NCBI RefSeq assembly: GCF_001044235.1
Contig: NZ_JYNL01000020.1
Span: forward strand, 739,785 to 803,784
Direction: 5' to 3'
Origin: Mycolicibacterium chlorophenolicum
GTDB lineage: Bacteria; Actinomycetota; Actinomycetes; Mycobacteriales; Mycobacteriaceae
DNA: 64,000 nucleotides
Each line of letters begins with the position of its first letter. The first letter of the stretch is position 1. A model generated the notes under the pieces. That model did no database searches, had not been told where the DNA came from, and saw nothing but the letters and a program-made list of their open reading frames with translations. Positions 50,423 to 58,835 of the stretch are shown in pieces. The translations under genes and the position numbers were made by a program.

Positions 50423-52252
50423 TTGCCCGAGAGCCTGGACCTGGTGGTCACATCGGTCGCGACCCGGCTCATGGGTGCGACCGCGGCGACCGCGGTCGAC
50501 GTCAGCCAGGGTGTCCTCGCCGAACTCGTCGAGTACTTCGGCGTCGATGTGAGCTTCCTGCGCCGTAACGACCACACCCTGCACGCGTCCGTGCTGGTGG
50601 CCGAGTGGCCGGTGCGTCCGGGGATTCCCGATCCCGATCCGCTCGCGATCGTGTACTTCCAGGATGCCGACCCGGTGTTCGCCCTCGCCGAGCATCAGAA
50701 GGAACCCGTCGTCTTCCGGCCGGAGCCGTCCACCGACGACTACCAGCGCACCATCAACGAGGGTCGGCAGATCCCCGCCACGTCGATGGCGTGCGTCCCG
50801 CTGCTCTCCGGCGAGGTGACCTCGGGTGTGTTGGGCTTCGTCAAGTTCGGCGACCGTGACTGGACGGAGGCCGAACTCAACGCGCTCAAGGCGATCGCCT
50901 CGCTGTTGGCTCAGGTCCAGGCCCGCGTCGACGCCGAGGAGCAGCTGCGGTATCTGGCCGAACACGACGACCTGACCGGTCTGTACAACCGTCGCGCGCT
51001 GCTGAGCCACCTGGACGCGCGGCTCGCCGAGGGCCAGCCGGGCCCGGTGTCTGCGTTGTTCTTCGACCTCGACCGGCTCAAGGCGATCAACGACTACCTG
51101 GGCCACACCGCCGGCGACTGGTTCATCCGGGTGCTGGCCGAGCGCCTGCGCCGCGGCGCCGAGGGGCCGCATCTGATTGCCCGGCTCGGCGGCGACGAGT
51201 TCGTGGTGGTGCCGACCACCCCGATGGACGCCGACGCCGCCGAGGCGTTGGCGCACCGGTTGCAATCGGTGTTGCGCGAACGGGTGTCGATCGACGGCGA
51301 GATGCTGACCCGGACGGTCAGCATCGGCGTGGCGCTGGGCGTCCCCGGTCGCGACAGCACGTCGGATCTGCTGCGCCGGGCCGACCAGGCGGTGCTGACC
51401 GCGAAGGGCTCGGGCGGCAACCAGGTCGCCGTCTTCACCGACGACATGTCGATGAAGAACGAGTTCCGCAACGACATCGAACTGCACCTGCAGACCGTCA
51501 TCGAGAACGGCGCCCTGCTTCTGCACTACCTGCCCGAGGTCGACATGCGCACCGGCGAGATCGTTGCGTGCGAGGCCCTGGTCCGGTGGCAGCACCCGAC
51601 GCGCGGTCTGCTCGCTCCCGACGCGTTCATCGGGGTCGCCGAGTCGATCAACATGGCAGGCGAACTGGGTCGCTGGGTGATGCGCACGGCGTGCGCCGAG
51701 TTCGCCGCCTGGCGTTCCCGAGGTGTCGGCACCGACGCGGTGATGCGGATCAACGTGTCCCCGGTGCAGCTGGTGACCGACGGCTTCGTGGAGACGGTCG
51801 CGGGCACGATGGCCGAGTTCGACCTCGCTCGCGGCTCGGTGTGTCTGGAGATCACCGAGAGCGTCGTCGTCCAGGACATCGAGACCACCCGCATCACCCT
51901 CGCGGGGCTCAAAGCCGCCGGCGTCCAGGTCGCGATCGACGACTTCGGTACCGGCTACAGCGCCCTGTCGCAGTTGAAGTCGCTGCCGGTGGACACCCTC
52001 AAGATCGATCGCAGCTTCGTTCGCGAATTGGGTTCTGATCCAGGCGATCTGGCGATCGTCCGGGCGATCATCGCGTTGGCCGAGGCGTTCGGTCTGGAGT
52101 TGGTCGCCGAGGGCGTGGAGACCGAGGCCGCGGCGCTGACGCTGCTGCGGCACGGATGCCATCGCGCGCAGGGATTCCTGCTGTCGCGCCCGATCGCCGG
52201 CGCCGCGATGGAGTCACTTCTGGCCAAGGGCCGCATTCCGGTGCAGTTCTGA
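50423..52252 (+). CDS. GAF-GGDEF-EAL cyclic-di-GMP enzyme (Rv1354c-like)
   Basis: 609 residues. N-terminal GAF-like domain (20-170), GGDEF at 256-260, EAL at 384-386, DDFGTGYSAL and the EGVETEAAA loop. Both active sites look intact, so it may make and break c-di-GMP, as reported for the M. tuberculosis homologue. The start is most likely a TTG at 50423: a TGA in the same frame ends the previous gene at 50401, no ATG or GTG follows for 30 residues, and GGAG lies 8 nt upstream. Confidence 0.93.
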   Translation: MPESLDLVVTSVATRLMGATAATAVDVSQGVLAELVEYFGVDVSFLRRNDHTLHASVLVAEWPVRPGIPDPDPLAIVYFQDADPVFALAEHQKEPVVFRPEPSTDDYQRTINEGRQIPATSMACVPLLSGEVTSGVLGFVKFGDRDWTEAELNALKAIASLLAQVQARVDAEEQLRYLAEHDDLTGLYNRRALLSHLDARLAEGQPGPVSALFFDLDRLKAINDYLGHTAGDWFIRVLAERLRRGAEGPHLIARLGGDEFVVVPTTPMDADAAEALAHRLQSVLRERVSIDGEMLTRTVSIGVALGVPGRDSTSDLLRRADQAVLTAKGSGGNQVAVFTDDMSMKNEFRNDIELHLQTVIENGALLLHYLPEVDMRTGEIVACEALVRWQHPTRGLLAPDAFIGVAESINMAGELGRWVMRTACAEFAAWRSRGVGTDAVMRINVSPVQLVTDGFVETVAGTMAEFDLARGSVCLEITESVVVQDIETTRITLAGLKAAGVQVAIDDFGTGYSALSQLKSLPVDTLKIDRSFVRELGSDPGDLAIVRAIIALAEAFGLELVAEGVETEAAALTLLRHGCHRAQGFLLSRPIAGAAMESLLAKGRIPVQF

Positions 52253-52253
52253 G

Positions 52254-53006
52254 TCACTCCTGCGCGAGGAGTTCGGCACGGCCGAATCGGCTGGCGGTCC
52301 TGCCGACCAGCGCCGGCCGCAGCCCGGCGGAGACGGGGCCGGCCGGCCCCCCGGGGGCGCCGCCGCAGATCAGCACACCGTGACGGGCCCGGATCGCGAG
52401 CGGCCCGTCGGTTGTCGAGAAGACCACCCCGGTCACCACGGTGTCCTCGAACACCAGGCGGGCGACGGCGTCCACGGGCTGCACACGCACCCGGTGGGCG
52501 CGGGCCTGCGCAGTCAGTTCGTCGAGGAGTTCGGCGTCGGTGCGCGCGGCGCCGACATCCAGCGCGGCCACCTCGAGGAGGTCGCCGTCGGCCGACTGGA
52601 CCGTGTCGGAGGGCCAGTCGGTGACCCGGGTGTAGAGGTAGCCCGTCGGGGAGGCGATGCACTCGGCGGCCCACCGGCGCAGACGCCCGCCGTCGAAGGC
52701 CGGGATGGTACGGCGCCGCCGGTTCGTCGGCGCTTCCCGGTGCGCCCGTACCGCGCGGACGGGCAGTGCGGCGTCCTCGACCGTCAGCCGCTTGACGTCG
52801 ATATCACCGGCCAGTTCGGCCACGTAGGCTGTGGTCGCGGCGTCGCCGCGCAGCGTGTCGAACCACGTCCGGGTGTGCCGCTGCTGACCGGCCACCATCA
52901 CGTCACCGCCGTGTTCGGACGTCGCGATGGCGCAGATCATGCCGGCGTAGCCGGCGTCGGTACACACGACGTCGACGACGTCGTCCCACGCCACTTCTGC
53001 TTCCAC
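52254..53006 (-). CDS. degenerate FAD-binding flavoprotein-like protein
   Basis: 250 residues. The start, WDDVVDVVCTDAGYAG, has the position and hydrophobic pattern of a flavoprotein Rossmann motif (W-D-x-x-V-D-V-V-V-x-G-x-G-x-A-G) but lacks the glycines. The middle carries RRWAAECIASPTGYLYTRV, and the end GVLICGGAPGGPAG recalls the ATGG motif of ketosteroid-dehydrogenase-like enzymes. It is about half their length. It may be a non-catalytic relative. Convergent with the GGDEF-EAL gene, 1 bp apart. Confidence 0.6.
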   Translation of the reverse strand: MEAEVAWDDVVDVVCTDAGYAGMICAIATSEHGGDVMVAGQQRHTRTWFDTLRGDAATTAYVAELAGDIDVKRLTVEDAALPVRAVRAHREAPTNRRRRTIPAFDGGRLRRWAAECIASPTGYLYTRVTDWPSDTVQSADGDLLEVAALDVGAARTDAELLDELTAQARAHRVRVQPVDAVARLVFEDTVVTGVVFSTTDGPLAIRARHGVLICGGAPGGPAGPVSAGLRPALVGRTASRFGRAELLAQE

Positions 53007-53181
53007 GGTTATCCGCCTTTAGTTTGCCAGTACACCGACCGTGCGAGGGCTGCCGACGCACAAGGGCTGCCAGGGGCCACTGACGTCGTGCAGACATTTG
53101 CCGTCACAGGGTTTGGCAACACCAACAAACCTACCATCGGCGGCACCCCGCAGACCGCGGCGCAAACCCGGCCGTCTCCAC

Positions 53182-53197
53182 ACCTAACTAACTAGGT
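53182..53197. promoter_or_regulatory. inverted repeat upstream of paired fadE operon
   Basis: ACCTA-N6-TAGGT, perfect, in an AT-rich stretch 38 bp before the first fadE. Candidate operator; it does not match the KstR or KstR2 consensus. Confidence 0.4.
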
Positions 53198-53234
53198 TTA
53201 CTCTGTGTGGGGCGTCCGGCTGAGAAGGAGAACG

Positions 53235-54467
53235 ATGGATCTGCAATGGTCACCGACCGACCTCGCTTTCCGTGACGAAGTGCGCGCTTTCCTCGAGGAG
53301 AAGCTCACCCCGGGTCTGCGGCGCGCCGGCCGACTGATGACGAGCGTCTACGCCGACCACGAGGCCAGCATGGAGTGGCAGCGGATCCTGCACGAGAAGG
53401 GCTGGGCGGCCCCGGCGTGGCCGGTCGAACACGGCGGATGCGACTGGAGCCTGACCCAGCACTACATCTTCAGTAGGGAGTCGACCCTGGCCGGCGCCCC
53501 CACGCTGTCGCCGATGGGCATCAAGATGGTCGCCCACGCGATCATCAGGTTCGGCACCGAGGAACAGAAGAACTTCTTCCTGCCGCGCATCCTGACCGGC
53601 GAGGTGTTCTTCTGCCAGGGCTACTCCGAACCCGAGGCGGGTTCGGACCTCGCGGCGCTGTCGATGGCGGCCCGTGACGACGGCGACGACCTGGTGTGCA
53701 CCGGAAGCAAGATCTGGACCACCCATGCGCGCGAGGCGAATTGGATGTTCGCCCTCGTGCGCACCACACGCGGCGAGAAGAAGCAGCGGGGCATCACGTT
53801 CGTGTTGATCGACCTGACGTCACCGGGTGTCGAGATCCGGCCGCTGGTCATGACGTCGGGCGAAGAGGTGCAGAACCAGGTGTTCTTCGACGAGGTGCGC
53901 GTGCCCAAGGCGAACGTCATCGGCGAGGTCGACGACGGCTGGACCGTCGCGAAGTACCTGTTGGAATTCGAGCGCGGCGGTGGGTCGGCGGCGCCGGCAC
54001 TGCAGGTGATGGCCGAGGAGATCGCCTCGGCGGCAGCCGATCAACCCGGGCCTGACGGCGGACGGCTGCTCGACGACCCGGCGTTCGCCCGCAAGCTCGC
54101 CGACGCGCGGATCCGCACCGAGGTCCTCGAGATCCTCGAGTACCAGGTCCTTGCCGTCGTCGCCGCCGGCGGCAATCCCGGCGCCAAGTCGTCGATGCTC
54201 AAGGTGCTCGGCACCGAGCTCAGCCAGTCGATCACCGAGCTGGCGATGGAGGCCGCAGGACCGCGGGGCCGGGTCTATCAGCCGCATGCGACCTGTCCCG
54301 GCGGTCCGATCGCCGACTTCGACCCGCCCGCAGACGAATACGTCAGCGGCGAACCGTGGCAGGCGGTGGCGCCGCTGCGGTACTTCAACGACCGCGCCGG
54401 CTCGATCTACGCCGGCAGCAACGAGATTCAGCGCAACATCCTGGCCAAGGCAGCACTGGGGCTCTAG
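53235..54467 (+). CDS. acyl-CoA dehydrogenase, alpha-type subunit of heteromeric pair
   Basis: 410 residues from the ATG at 53235 (GAAGGAG upstream). GYSEPEAGSDLAAL, KIWTTHA, and near the C-terminus YAGSNEIQRNILA: the position that holds the catalytic Glu in common acyl-CoA dehydrogenases is Ala. This and the pairing with the next gene are marks of the FadE26/27- and FadE28/29-type alpha2beta2 enzymes known from steroid side-chain degradation. Confidence 0.88.
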   Translation: MDLQWSPTDLAFRDEVRAFLEEKLTPGLRRAGRLMTSVYADHEASMEWQRILHEKGWAAPAWPVEHGGCDWSLTQHYIFSRESTLAGAPTLSPMGIKMVAHAIIRFGTEEQKNFFLPRILTGEVFFCQGYSEPEAGSDLAALSMAARDDGDDLVCTGSKIWTTHAREANWMFALVRTTRGEKKQRGITFVLIDLTSPGVEIRPLVMTSGEEVQNQVFFDEVRVPKANVIGEVDDGWTVAKYLLEFERGGGSAAPALQVMAEEIASAAADQPGPDGGRLLDDPAFARKLADARIRTEVLEILEYQVLAVVAAGGNPGAKSSMLKVLGTELSQSITELAMEAAGPRGRVYQPHATCPGGPIADFDPPADEYVSGEPWQAVAPLRYFNDRAGSIYAGSNEIQRNILAKAALGL

Positions 54468-54478
54468 GGGGACGACAG

Positions 54479-55621
54479 ATGGACTTCACACTCAACGACG
54501 AGCAGGAACTGCTCCGCGGCGGATTGACGCGATTCCTCGCCACCCGCTACGACCTCGAGAAGAGCCGCGCGGCGGCCAAGACCGGAACCGGCTGGCAACC
54601 GGAGATCTGGCGCGCGTTCGCCGAGGACCTCGGCATCCTCGGTGCGGCGCTGCCCGAGGACTGCGGCGGCATCGGCGGCGGCCCGGTCGAGATGATGATC
54701 ATCGCCGAGGCGCTGGGCCACGCACTGGTGGTGGAACCGTACGTCGACACCGCGGTCGTGGCCGCTGGACTTCTGCGCCGCGCCGGCGGTGACGTCGCCA
54801 CCGCACTGCTCGACGGGATCGTGTCCGGGAGCACCGTGGTCACGCTGGCCGCCACGGAACCGACATCGGGAGGCAACTGGCGGGACGTGTCGACCGTCGC
54901 CGAGCGCGACGGCGACGAATGGGTGCTCACGGGATCGAAGATCGTGTCGGCGAGCACGCCGCTGGCCGGCTGTGTGCTGGTCACCGCACGCACCTCCGGC
55001 GATCAGGACCACGCCGACGGCATATCGCTGTTCGCCGTCGACATCACCTCGGCCACAACGGGTCTCGAGATGCATCACTACCGCACCATCGACGACCGGA
55101 GGGCGTCGGACCTCACGCTGGAGCGTCTGCGGCTGCCCGCGTCCGCCCTGCTCGGCGGCGAGGGCACGGCGTGGCCGTCCCTCGCCCGGGCGCGTGACGA
55201 CGGCGCGGCCGCGGTGTGCGCCGAAGCGGTCGGCGCCATGCGCAAGGTGCTCGCCGACACCGTCGAGTACTGCACGCAGCGCCAGCAGTTCGGTCAGCCC
55301 ATCGGCAGCTTCCAGGTGCTGCAGCACCGCATGGTGGACATGTACATGGAGGTCGAACAGTCCGCAGCCGCCGTCTGTCTCGCGATCCTGCGGCTCGACG
55401 CCGAGGACGCCGTCCGGGCGCGAGCGGTGTCCGCGGCCAAGGCCACCGTCGGAAGGGCCGCACGCTTCGTCGGCCAGCAGGCGGTCCAACTGCACGGCGG
55501 TATGGGCATGACCGAGGAGCTCGCCATCGGGCACTACTTCAAGCGGCTGACCGCGCTGCAGTTCGAGTTCGGCTCGACCGACCACCACCTCAGCCGGTAC
55601 GCGGCACTGACCCGCGGTTAG
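54479..55621 (+). CDS. acyl-CoA dehydrogenase, beta-type subunit of heteromeric pair
   Basis: 380 residues from the ATG at 54479, 11 nt after the first subunit (GGGGGA upstream). N-terminus MDFTLNDEQELLRGGLTRFL; QLHGGMGMTEELAIGHYFKR; C-terminal FEFGSTDHHLSRYAAL, as in the second subunits of the same group. Steroid or bulky cyclic acyl-CoA substrates are likely (inference). Confidence 0.88.
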   Translation: MDFTLNDEQELLRGGLTRFLATRYDLEKSRAAAKTGTGWQPEIWRAFAEDLGILGAALPEDCGGIGGGPVEMMIIAEALGHALVVEPYVDTAVVAAGLLRRAGGDVATALLDGIVSGSTVVTLAATEPTSGGNWRDVSTVAERDGDEWVLTGSKIVSASTPLAGCVLVTARTSGDQDHADGISLFAVDITSATTGLEMHHYRTIDDRRASDLTLERLRLPASALLGGEGTAWPSLARARDDGAAAVCAEAVGAMRKVLADTVEYCTQRQQFGQPIGSFQVLQHRMVDMYMEVEQSAAAVCLAILRLDAEDAVRARAVSAAKATVGRAARFVGQQAVQLHGGMGMTEELAIGHYFKRLTALQFEFGSTDHHLSRYAALTRG

Positions 55622-55622
55622 G

Positions 55623-56507
55623 TCAGGAACCGCGGGCGACGATCACCGGCATCCGCGCGGACTGCACCACCTGCGAACCCACCGAGCCGAGCAGCATGCC
55701 GGCGAATCCGCCCCGGCCGTGACTGCCCACGACCAGCAGTTGGGCCTTGGCGGCCTCCTCGAGAAGGCGGCGCGCGGGCTGATCACGGCGGACCACCCGG
55801 CGCACCGTCACATCGGGGTAGCGCTCCTGCCAGCCGGCGAGACGCTCGGCCAGCAGCATGTCCTCCTCGGGCTGAATCTCGGTCCACGCATCGTCGGGCA
55901 GTTCGTATCCGGCGTCGCTCCAGGTGTGCACCGCGACCAGGTCGACACGGCGCCGCGAGGCCTCGTCGAAGGCGATCGCGGTGGCGTGCTCGCTGGCCGG
56001 CGACCCGTCGACCCCGACGACCACGGGCGCCTGTGCGGGATGCGGGATCAGCGGATCCTCGTCGTGGATCACCGCGACCGGGCACCTCGCATGCTGAACG
56101 AGACCCGAACTGACCGAGCCCAGTAGCCGCCGCTCCCACTTCCCGAGTCCACGGCTGCCGACGACGATCATCTCGGCGTCCTTGCTCAGGTCGGCAAGGG
56201 TGGGCACGGCCTGTCCCGACACGATCTTCTGGTTGATGCAGAACAGCTCGTCGCCGGCGGCCGCTTTCGCCACCCCGACCGCGTCCGTCAGGACCTCCGT
56301 GGCCGCCTTCTGCTCGTCCTCCAGATAGGCGGGCGGCAGCGGAACCTGGATCCAGGACTGCATGGCAGCGCCGGGTAGCACGTGGACCAGCGTCAACGGA
56401 ACGCGGCGGCTGGCGGCGTCGCGCGCCGCCCAGTCGACCGCGACGCGGGACGCGGCGGAACCGTCGACGCCGACGACGATGCCCAGCGGTGCGGGTTGGG
56501 TGGACAT
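55623..56507 (-). CDS. universal stress protein with two USP domains
   Basis: 294 residues from the ATG at 56507 (GAGGAGG upstream). Each half has an ATP loop of the G-x2-G-x9-G-S type: VVGSRGLGKWERRLLGS near 125 and VVGSHGRGGFAGMLLGS near 265. Tandem USPs of this kind are induced by hypoxia and nitric oxide in mycobacteria through DosR; a DosR-type box lies 111-124 bp upstream. Confidence 0.93.
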   Translation of the reverse strand: MSTQPAPLGIVVGVDGSAASRVAVDWAARDAASRRVPLTLVHVLPGAAMQSWIQVPLPPAYLEDEQKAATEVLTDAVGVAKAAAGDELFCINQKIVSGQAVPTLADLSKDAEMIVVGSRGLGKWERRLLGSVSSGLVQHARCPVAVIHDEDPLIPHPAQAPVVVGVDGSPASEHATAIAFDEASRRRVDLVAVHTWSDAGYELPDDAWTEIQPEEDMLLAERLAGWQERYPDVTVRRVVRRDQPARRLLEEAAKAQLLVVGSHGRGGFAGMLLGSVGSQVVQSARMPVIVARGS

Positions 56508-56617
56508 GGGATGCCTCCTCACCTGACCGGTGGCGTCCAGGTCATGGACACCACCTCGTACCTCGACGCTATCGTCGGCGAAGTCGCAGGTCCGGAGGAC
56601 TGGGTCACCGTGGAATG

Positions 56618-56631
56618 GGACGAAAGTCCCT
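56618..56631. promoter_or_regulatory. DosR-type box
   Basis: GGGAC-GAAA-GTCCC matches the DosR core GGGACTWWAGTCCC except one central base. It lies 111 bp upstream of the stress-protein start and 12 bp past the stop of the next gene. Confidence 0.7.
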
Positions 56632-56642
56632 CTTCTGCGCGG

Positions 56643-57407
56643 TCAGTTCCGGTGCAGCTCCACCACCAGCGGGCGGTGATCGGAGATCGCCACCGCCGGT
56701 GTCCGGCAGGCCCGGGCCTGCAGCCCGGGGTCGTCGGTGAGGACGTGGTCGAGCTGCTGGGTGGGTGTGTCGGCGGGAAACGTCGCCGCCGAAGCCAGTG
56801 GGCGCAGGCCCGAGTGACGGCGCGCGGCCGCCGGCGACATGTTCAGATCCCCGGTGACGACCCGGGGCCACGGCAGCCCCCGCACGTCGCGCAGCAGCCG
56901 CCGCAGCTGATAGCGATTCCAGCCCGGAACAAACGACAGGTGGGTGTTCACCACGGTCAGGTCACCGAGCGGGGTGTCGAAGTGGCCGATCACCGCGGCG
57001 CGTGGTTCCTCGTGGATGACCTGCACCCGGCCGGGGGCCCGCAGGTACATCGGAAAGTGGAACGGGATGCGGGGCAACCGCACCACCTGCCAGTTCGATG
57101 CCGGGTACCGCGACAGCAGCGCGACGCCGTAGGCCGCGGTGCCGGGCTGCTCCTCGCCCGTGGCCGCCATCCACGTGGCGCCCGGCGTGCCCGCGATCGC
57201 CGCGACGAAGCGGTGACTTCGCGCACCCATCGCTTCGGCGGCCAGCGCCGTGAGATCAGCCAGTCCGGACCGTTCCTGAACCGAATCCACCTCCTGAAGT
57301 GCCAGGATGTCGGGATCCAGACCCGCGACCGTGTCGGCGAAGCGGTCCAGATCCACCCCGGCGCCCACGGTGCGCCCGTGCAGGATGTTGAAGGTCACCA
57401 GCTTCAT
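56643..57407 (-). CDS. endonuclease/exonuclease/phosphatase family protein
   Basis: 254 residues from the ATG at 57407. EEP motifs in order: VTFNILHGR, LALQEVD, NTHLSF, VTGDLNMSP, LDHVLTD, and ISDHRPLVVEL. No signal peptide, so cytosolic. Activity could be on DNA ends or on phosphoester lipids or sugars; the sequence does not tell. Confidence 0.88.
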   Translation of the reverse strand: MKLVTFNILHGRTVGAGVDLDRFADTVAGLDPDILALQEVDSVQERSGLADLTALAAEAMGARSHRFVAAIAGTPGATWMAATGEEQPGTAAYGVALLSRYPASNWQVVRLPRIPFHFPMYLRAPGRVQVIHEEPRAAVIGHFDTPLGDLTVVNTHLSFVPGWNRYQLRRLLRDVRGLPWPRVVTGDLNMSPAAARRHSGLRPLASAATFPADTPTQQLDHVLTDDPGLQARACRTPAVAISDHRPLVVELHRN

Positions 57408-57453
57408 GGGTAACCCACTACCCACCCTGCAGTCGAAACCCACGGTGATGCGA

Positions 57454-58005
57454 ATGACCCATGATGATCTGCGCGAGGCGCTGCGCCGGGCCGCGTCGGC
57501 GCTCAAGGCCGACGGGCCGGACTTCGCGCTGGCCGGCAGCTACGCGCTCTGGGCGCACGGAGCGCCCGAACCGTTGCACGATGTCGACTTCGTGGTGGCC
57601 GAACCCGACGTCGAGGCCGCCGCGAGCACGCTGACCAAGGCAGGCTTCGACATCCGTCGACCGCCGGAGGACTGGTTGTTCAAGGCCGCGCTCAGCATCG
57701 ACGGCCCCGACCTCGTCGACGTGCTGCATCAGATCAACCGCGTGCCCGTCGACGCGGCGATGATCGCCGACGCGGTCACCCTGGACGTACTCGCCCTGTC
57801 GATGCCGGTGCTGACTCCCACGCAGGTGATGCTCCAGAAGCTGAGGTCCCTGCACGAACATCACTGCGATCTCGCACCCCTGTTCCCCGTGGTGCGCGCG
57901 GTCCGCGAGCAGCTCGACTGGCCGCTTCTGCGCGAGCAGACCGCCGAGAATCCTTTCGCGGCATCATTCCTCGAATTGTGCGCGCGTCTCGGCATCGCAG
58001 CGTGA
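57454..58005 (+). CDS. MNT-like nucleotidyltransferase
   Basis: 183 residues. The fold opens with FALAGSYALWAHGAPEPLHD and then VDFVV, the GS-x-DxD metal site. It resembles AbiEii/MNT-type nucleotidyltransferases but lacks a neighbouring HEPN or antitoxin gene. ATGs at 57448 and 57454 are both possible; I used the second. It overlaps the next gene by GTGA. Confidence 0.75.
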   Translation: MTHDDLREALRRAASALKADGPDFALAGSYALWAHGAPEPLHDVDFVVAEPDVEAAASTLTKAGFDIRRPPEDWLFKAALSIDGPDLVDVLHQINRVPVDAAMIADAVTLDVLALSMPVLTPTQVMLQKLRSLHEHHCDLAPLFPVVRAVREQLDWPLLREQTAENPFAASFLELCARLGIAA

Positions 58006-58823
58006 AACGCAGCGCCTCCGCCCTCGCAATCGTGGTGGTTCTCCTGCTGTGCTCCGGGTGTCTGGGCCACCGGTGGGCGGCGCCGCAGTCGCGACAGGCG
58101 TCCACCCTGTCGGCAGAGGCCCTCACCCGACTGGGCATCCCGGCCGAGGCGACGGTTCTCGCGTTGCCCGGCGCCGACCTCCATCTGCGCAACGGCATGC
58201 CCGAGGAGTTCGGCGGCGTCTTCAGCAGGCCGCCCTACACGATGACCGTGATCGACTACCCCCGCGATCTGACGAAGGCGTCCATTCCGACCGGCATCGC
58301 CAACATCGACAAAGCGATCCGCGCGACGCCGGGCACCATCATCGTGCTGGCCTACAGCCAGGGCGCCCAGGTGGCGTCGGAATGGATGCGGCAGCACGCG
58401 CAGGATCCGACGGTTCCCGGCCCGGACCGCCTCACCTTCGTCTTGTTCGGCAATCCCCTGCGCGCGTCGGGCGGCGAGAAGGTCGGCAACCCGACGAGCC
58501 GCACGACCGGGCTGGCGACGCCGACGGACACGCCCTGGCACATCGTGGACGTCGCGCGGCGCTACGACGGGTTCGCCGACTCACCGCAGGACAAGGGCAA
58601 CGAGGACGCGGTGCGCAACGCGAACCTGGGCAAGCTGTTCATCCATCCGCACTACGAGGGCGTCGACCTGAACGACCCGTCCCTGCAGATCTGGAACCGC
58701 GGGAACACCACGTTCGTGCTGACAAACGAACCGGTGCTTCCGATCGCCGAGAAGGCGCCCGCCGGTCCCGAGCAGGTCGATTCGATGCGGTCCCGCATCG
58801 AATCGGCCTACCACCGGAGCTGA
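58002..58823 (+). CDS. secreted PE-PPE-domain alpha/beta hydrolase
   Basis: 273 residues from a GTG at 58002. Hydrophobic signal (SALAIVVVLLLCSGC), with a Cys that may be lipidated though the lipobox is imperfect. The PE-PPE domain follows: ATVLALPGADLH, nucleophile elbow LAYSQGAQVASEW, FVLFGNPLR, and a late DGFAD and HPHYEG with the likely His. Such domains are esterases of the cell envelope. The gene is co-translated with the nucleotidyltransferase, an odd pair. Confidence 0.83.
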   Translation: MKRSASALAIVVVLLLCSGCLGHRWAAPQSRQASTLSAEALTRLGIPAEATVLALPGADLHLRNGMPEEFGGVFSRPPYTMTVIDYPRDLTKASIPTGIANIDKAIRATPGTIIVLAYSQGAQVASEWMRQHAQDPTVPGPDRLTFVLFGNPLRASGGEKVGNPTSRTTGLATPTDTPWHIVDVARRYDGFADSPQDKGNEDAVRNANLGKLFIHPHYEGVDLNDPSLQIWNRGNTTFVLTNEPVLPIAEKAPAGPEQVDSMRSRIESAYHRS

Positions 58824-58835
58824 CGCGTCACCCCG

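Noticed and set aside
50387..52162. 591-codon minus-strand frame opposite the GGDEF-EAL gene
   Set aside because: Shadow of a highly conserved gene with GGDEF and EAL motifs; His/Arg/Gln-rich product is typical of antisense frames at high GC.
53182..53205. possible KstR site upstream of the paired fadE genes
   Set aside because: AAC and GTT half-sites are 7 bp apart instead of the spacing in the KstR consensus; kept only as an unnamed palindrome.
57454..58005. AbiE/MNT-HEPN toxin-antitoxin module
   Set aside because: No HEPN or AbiEi-like partner gene; the neighbours are an EEP protein and a secreted hydrolase.
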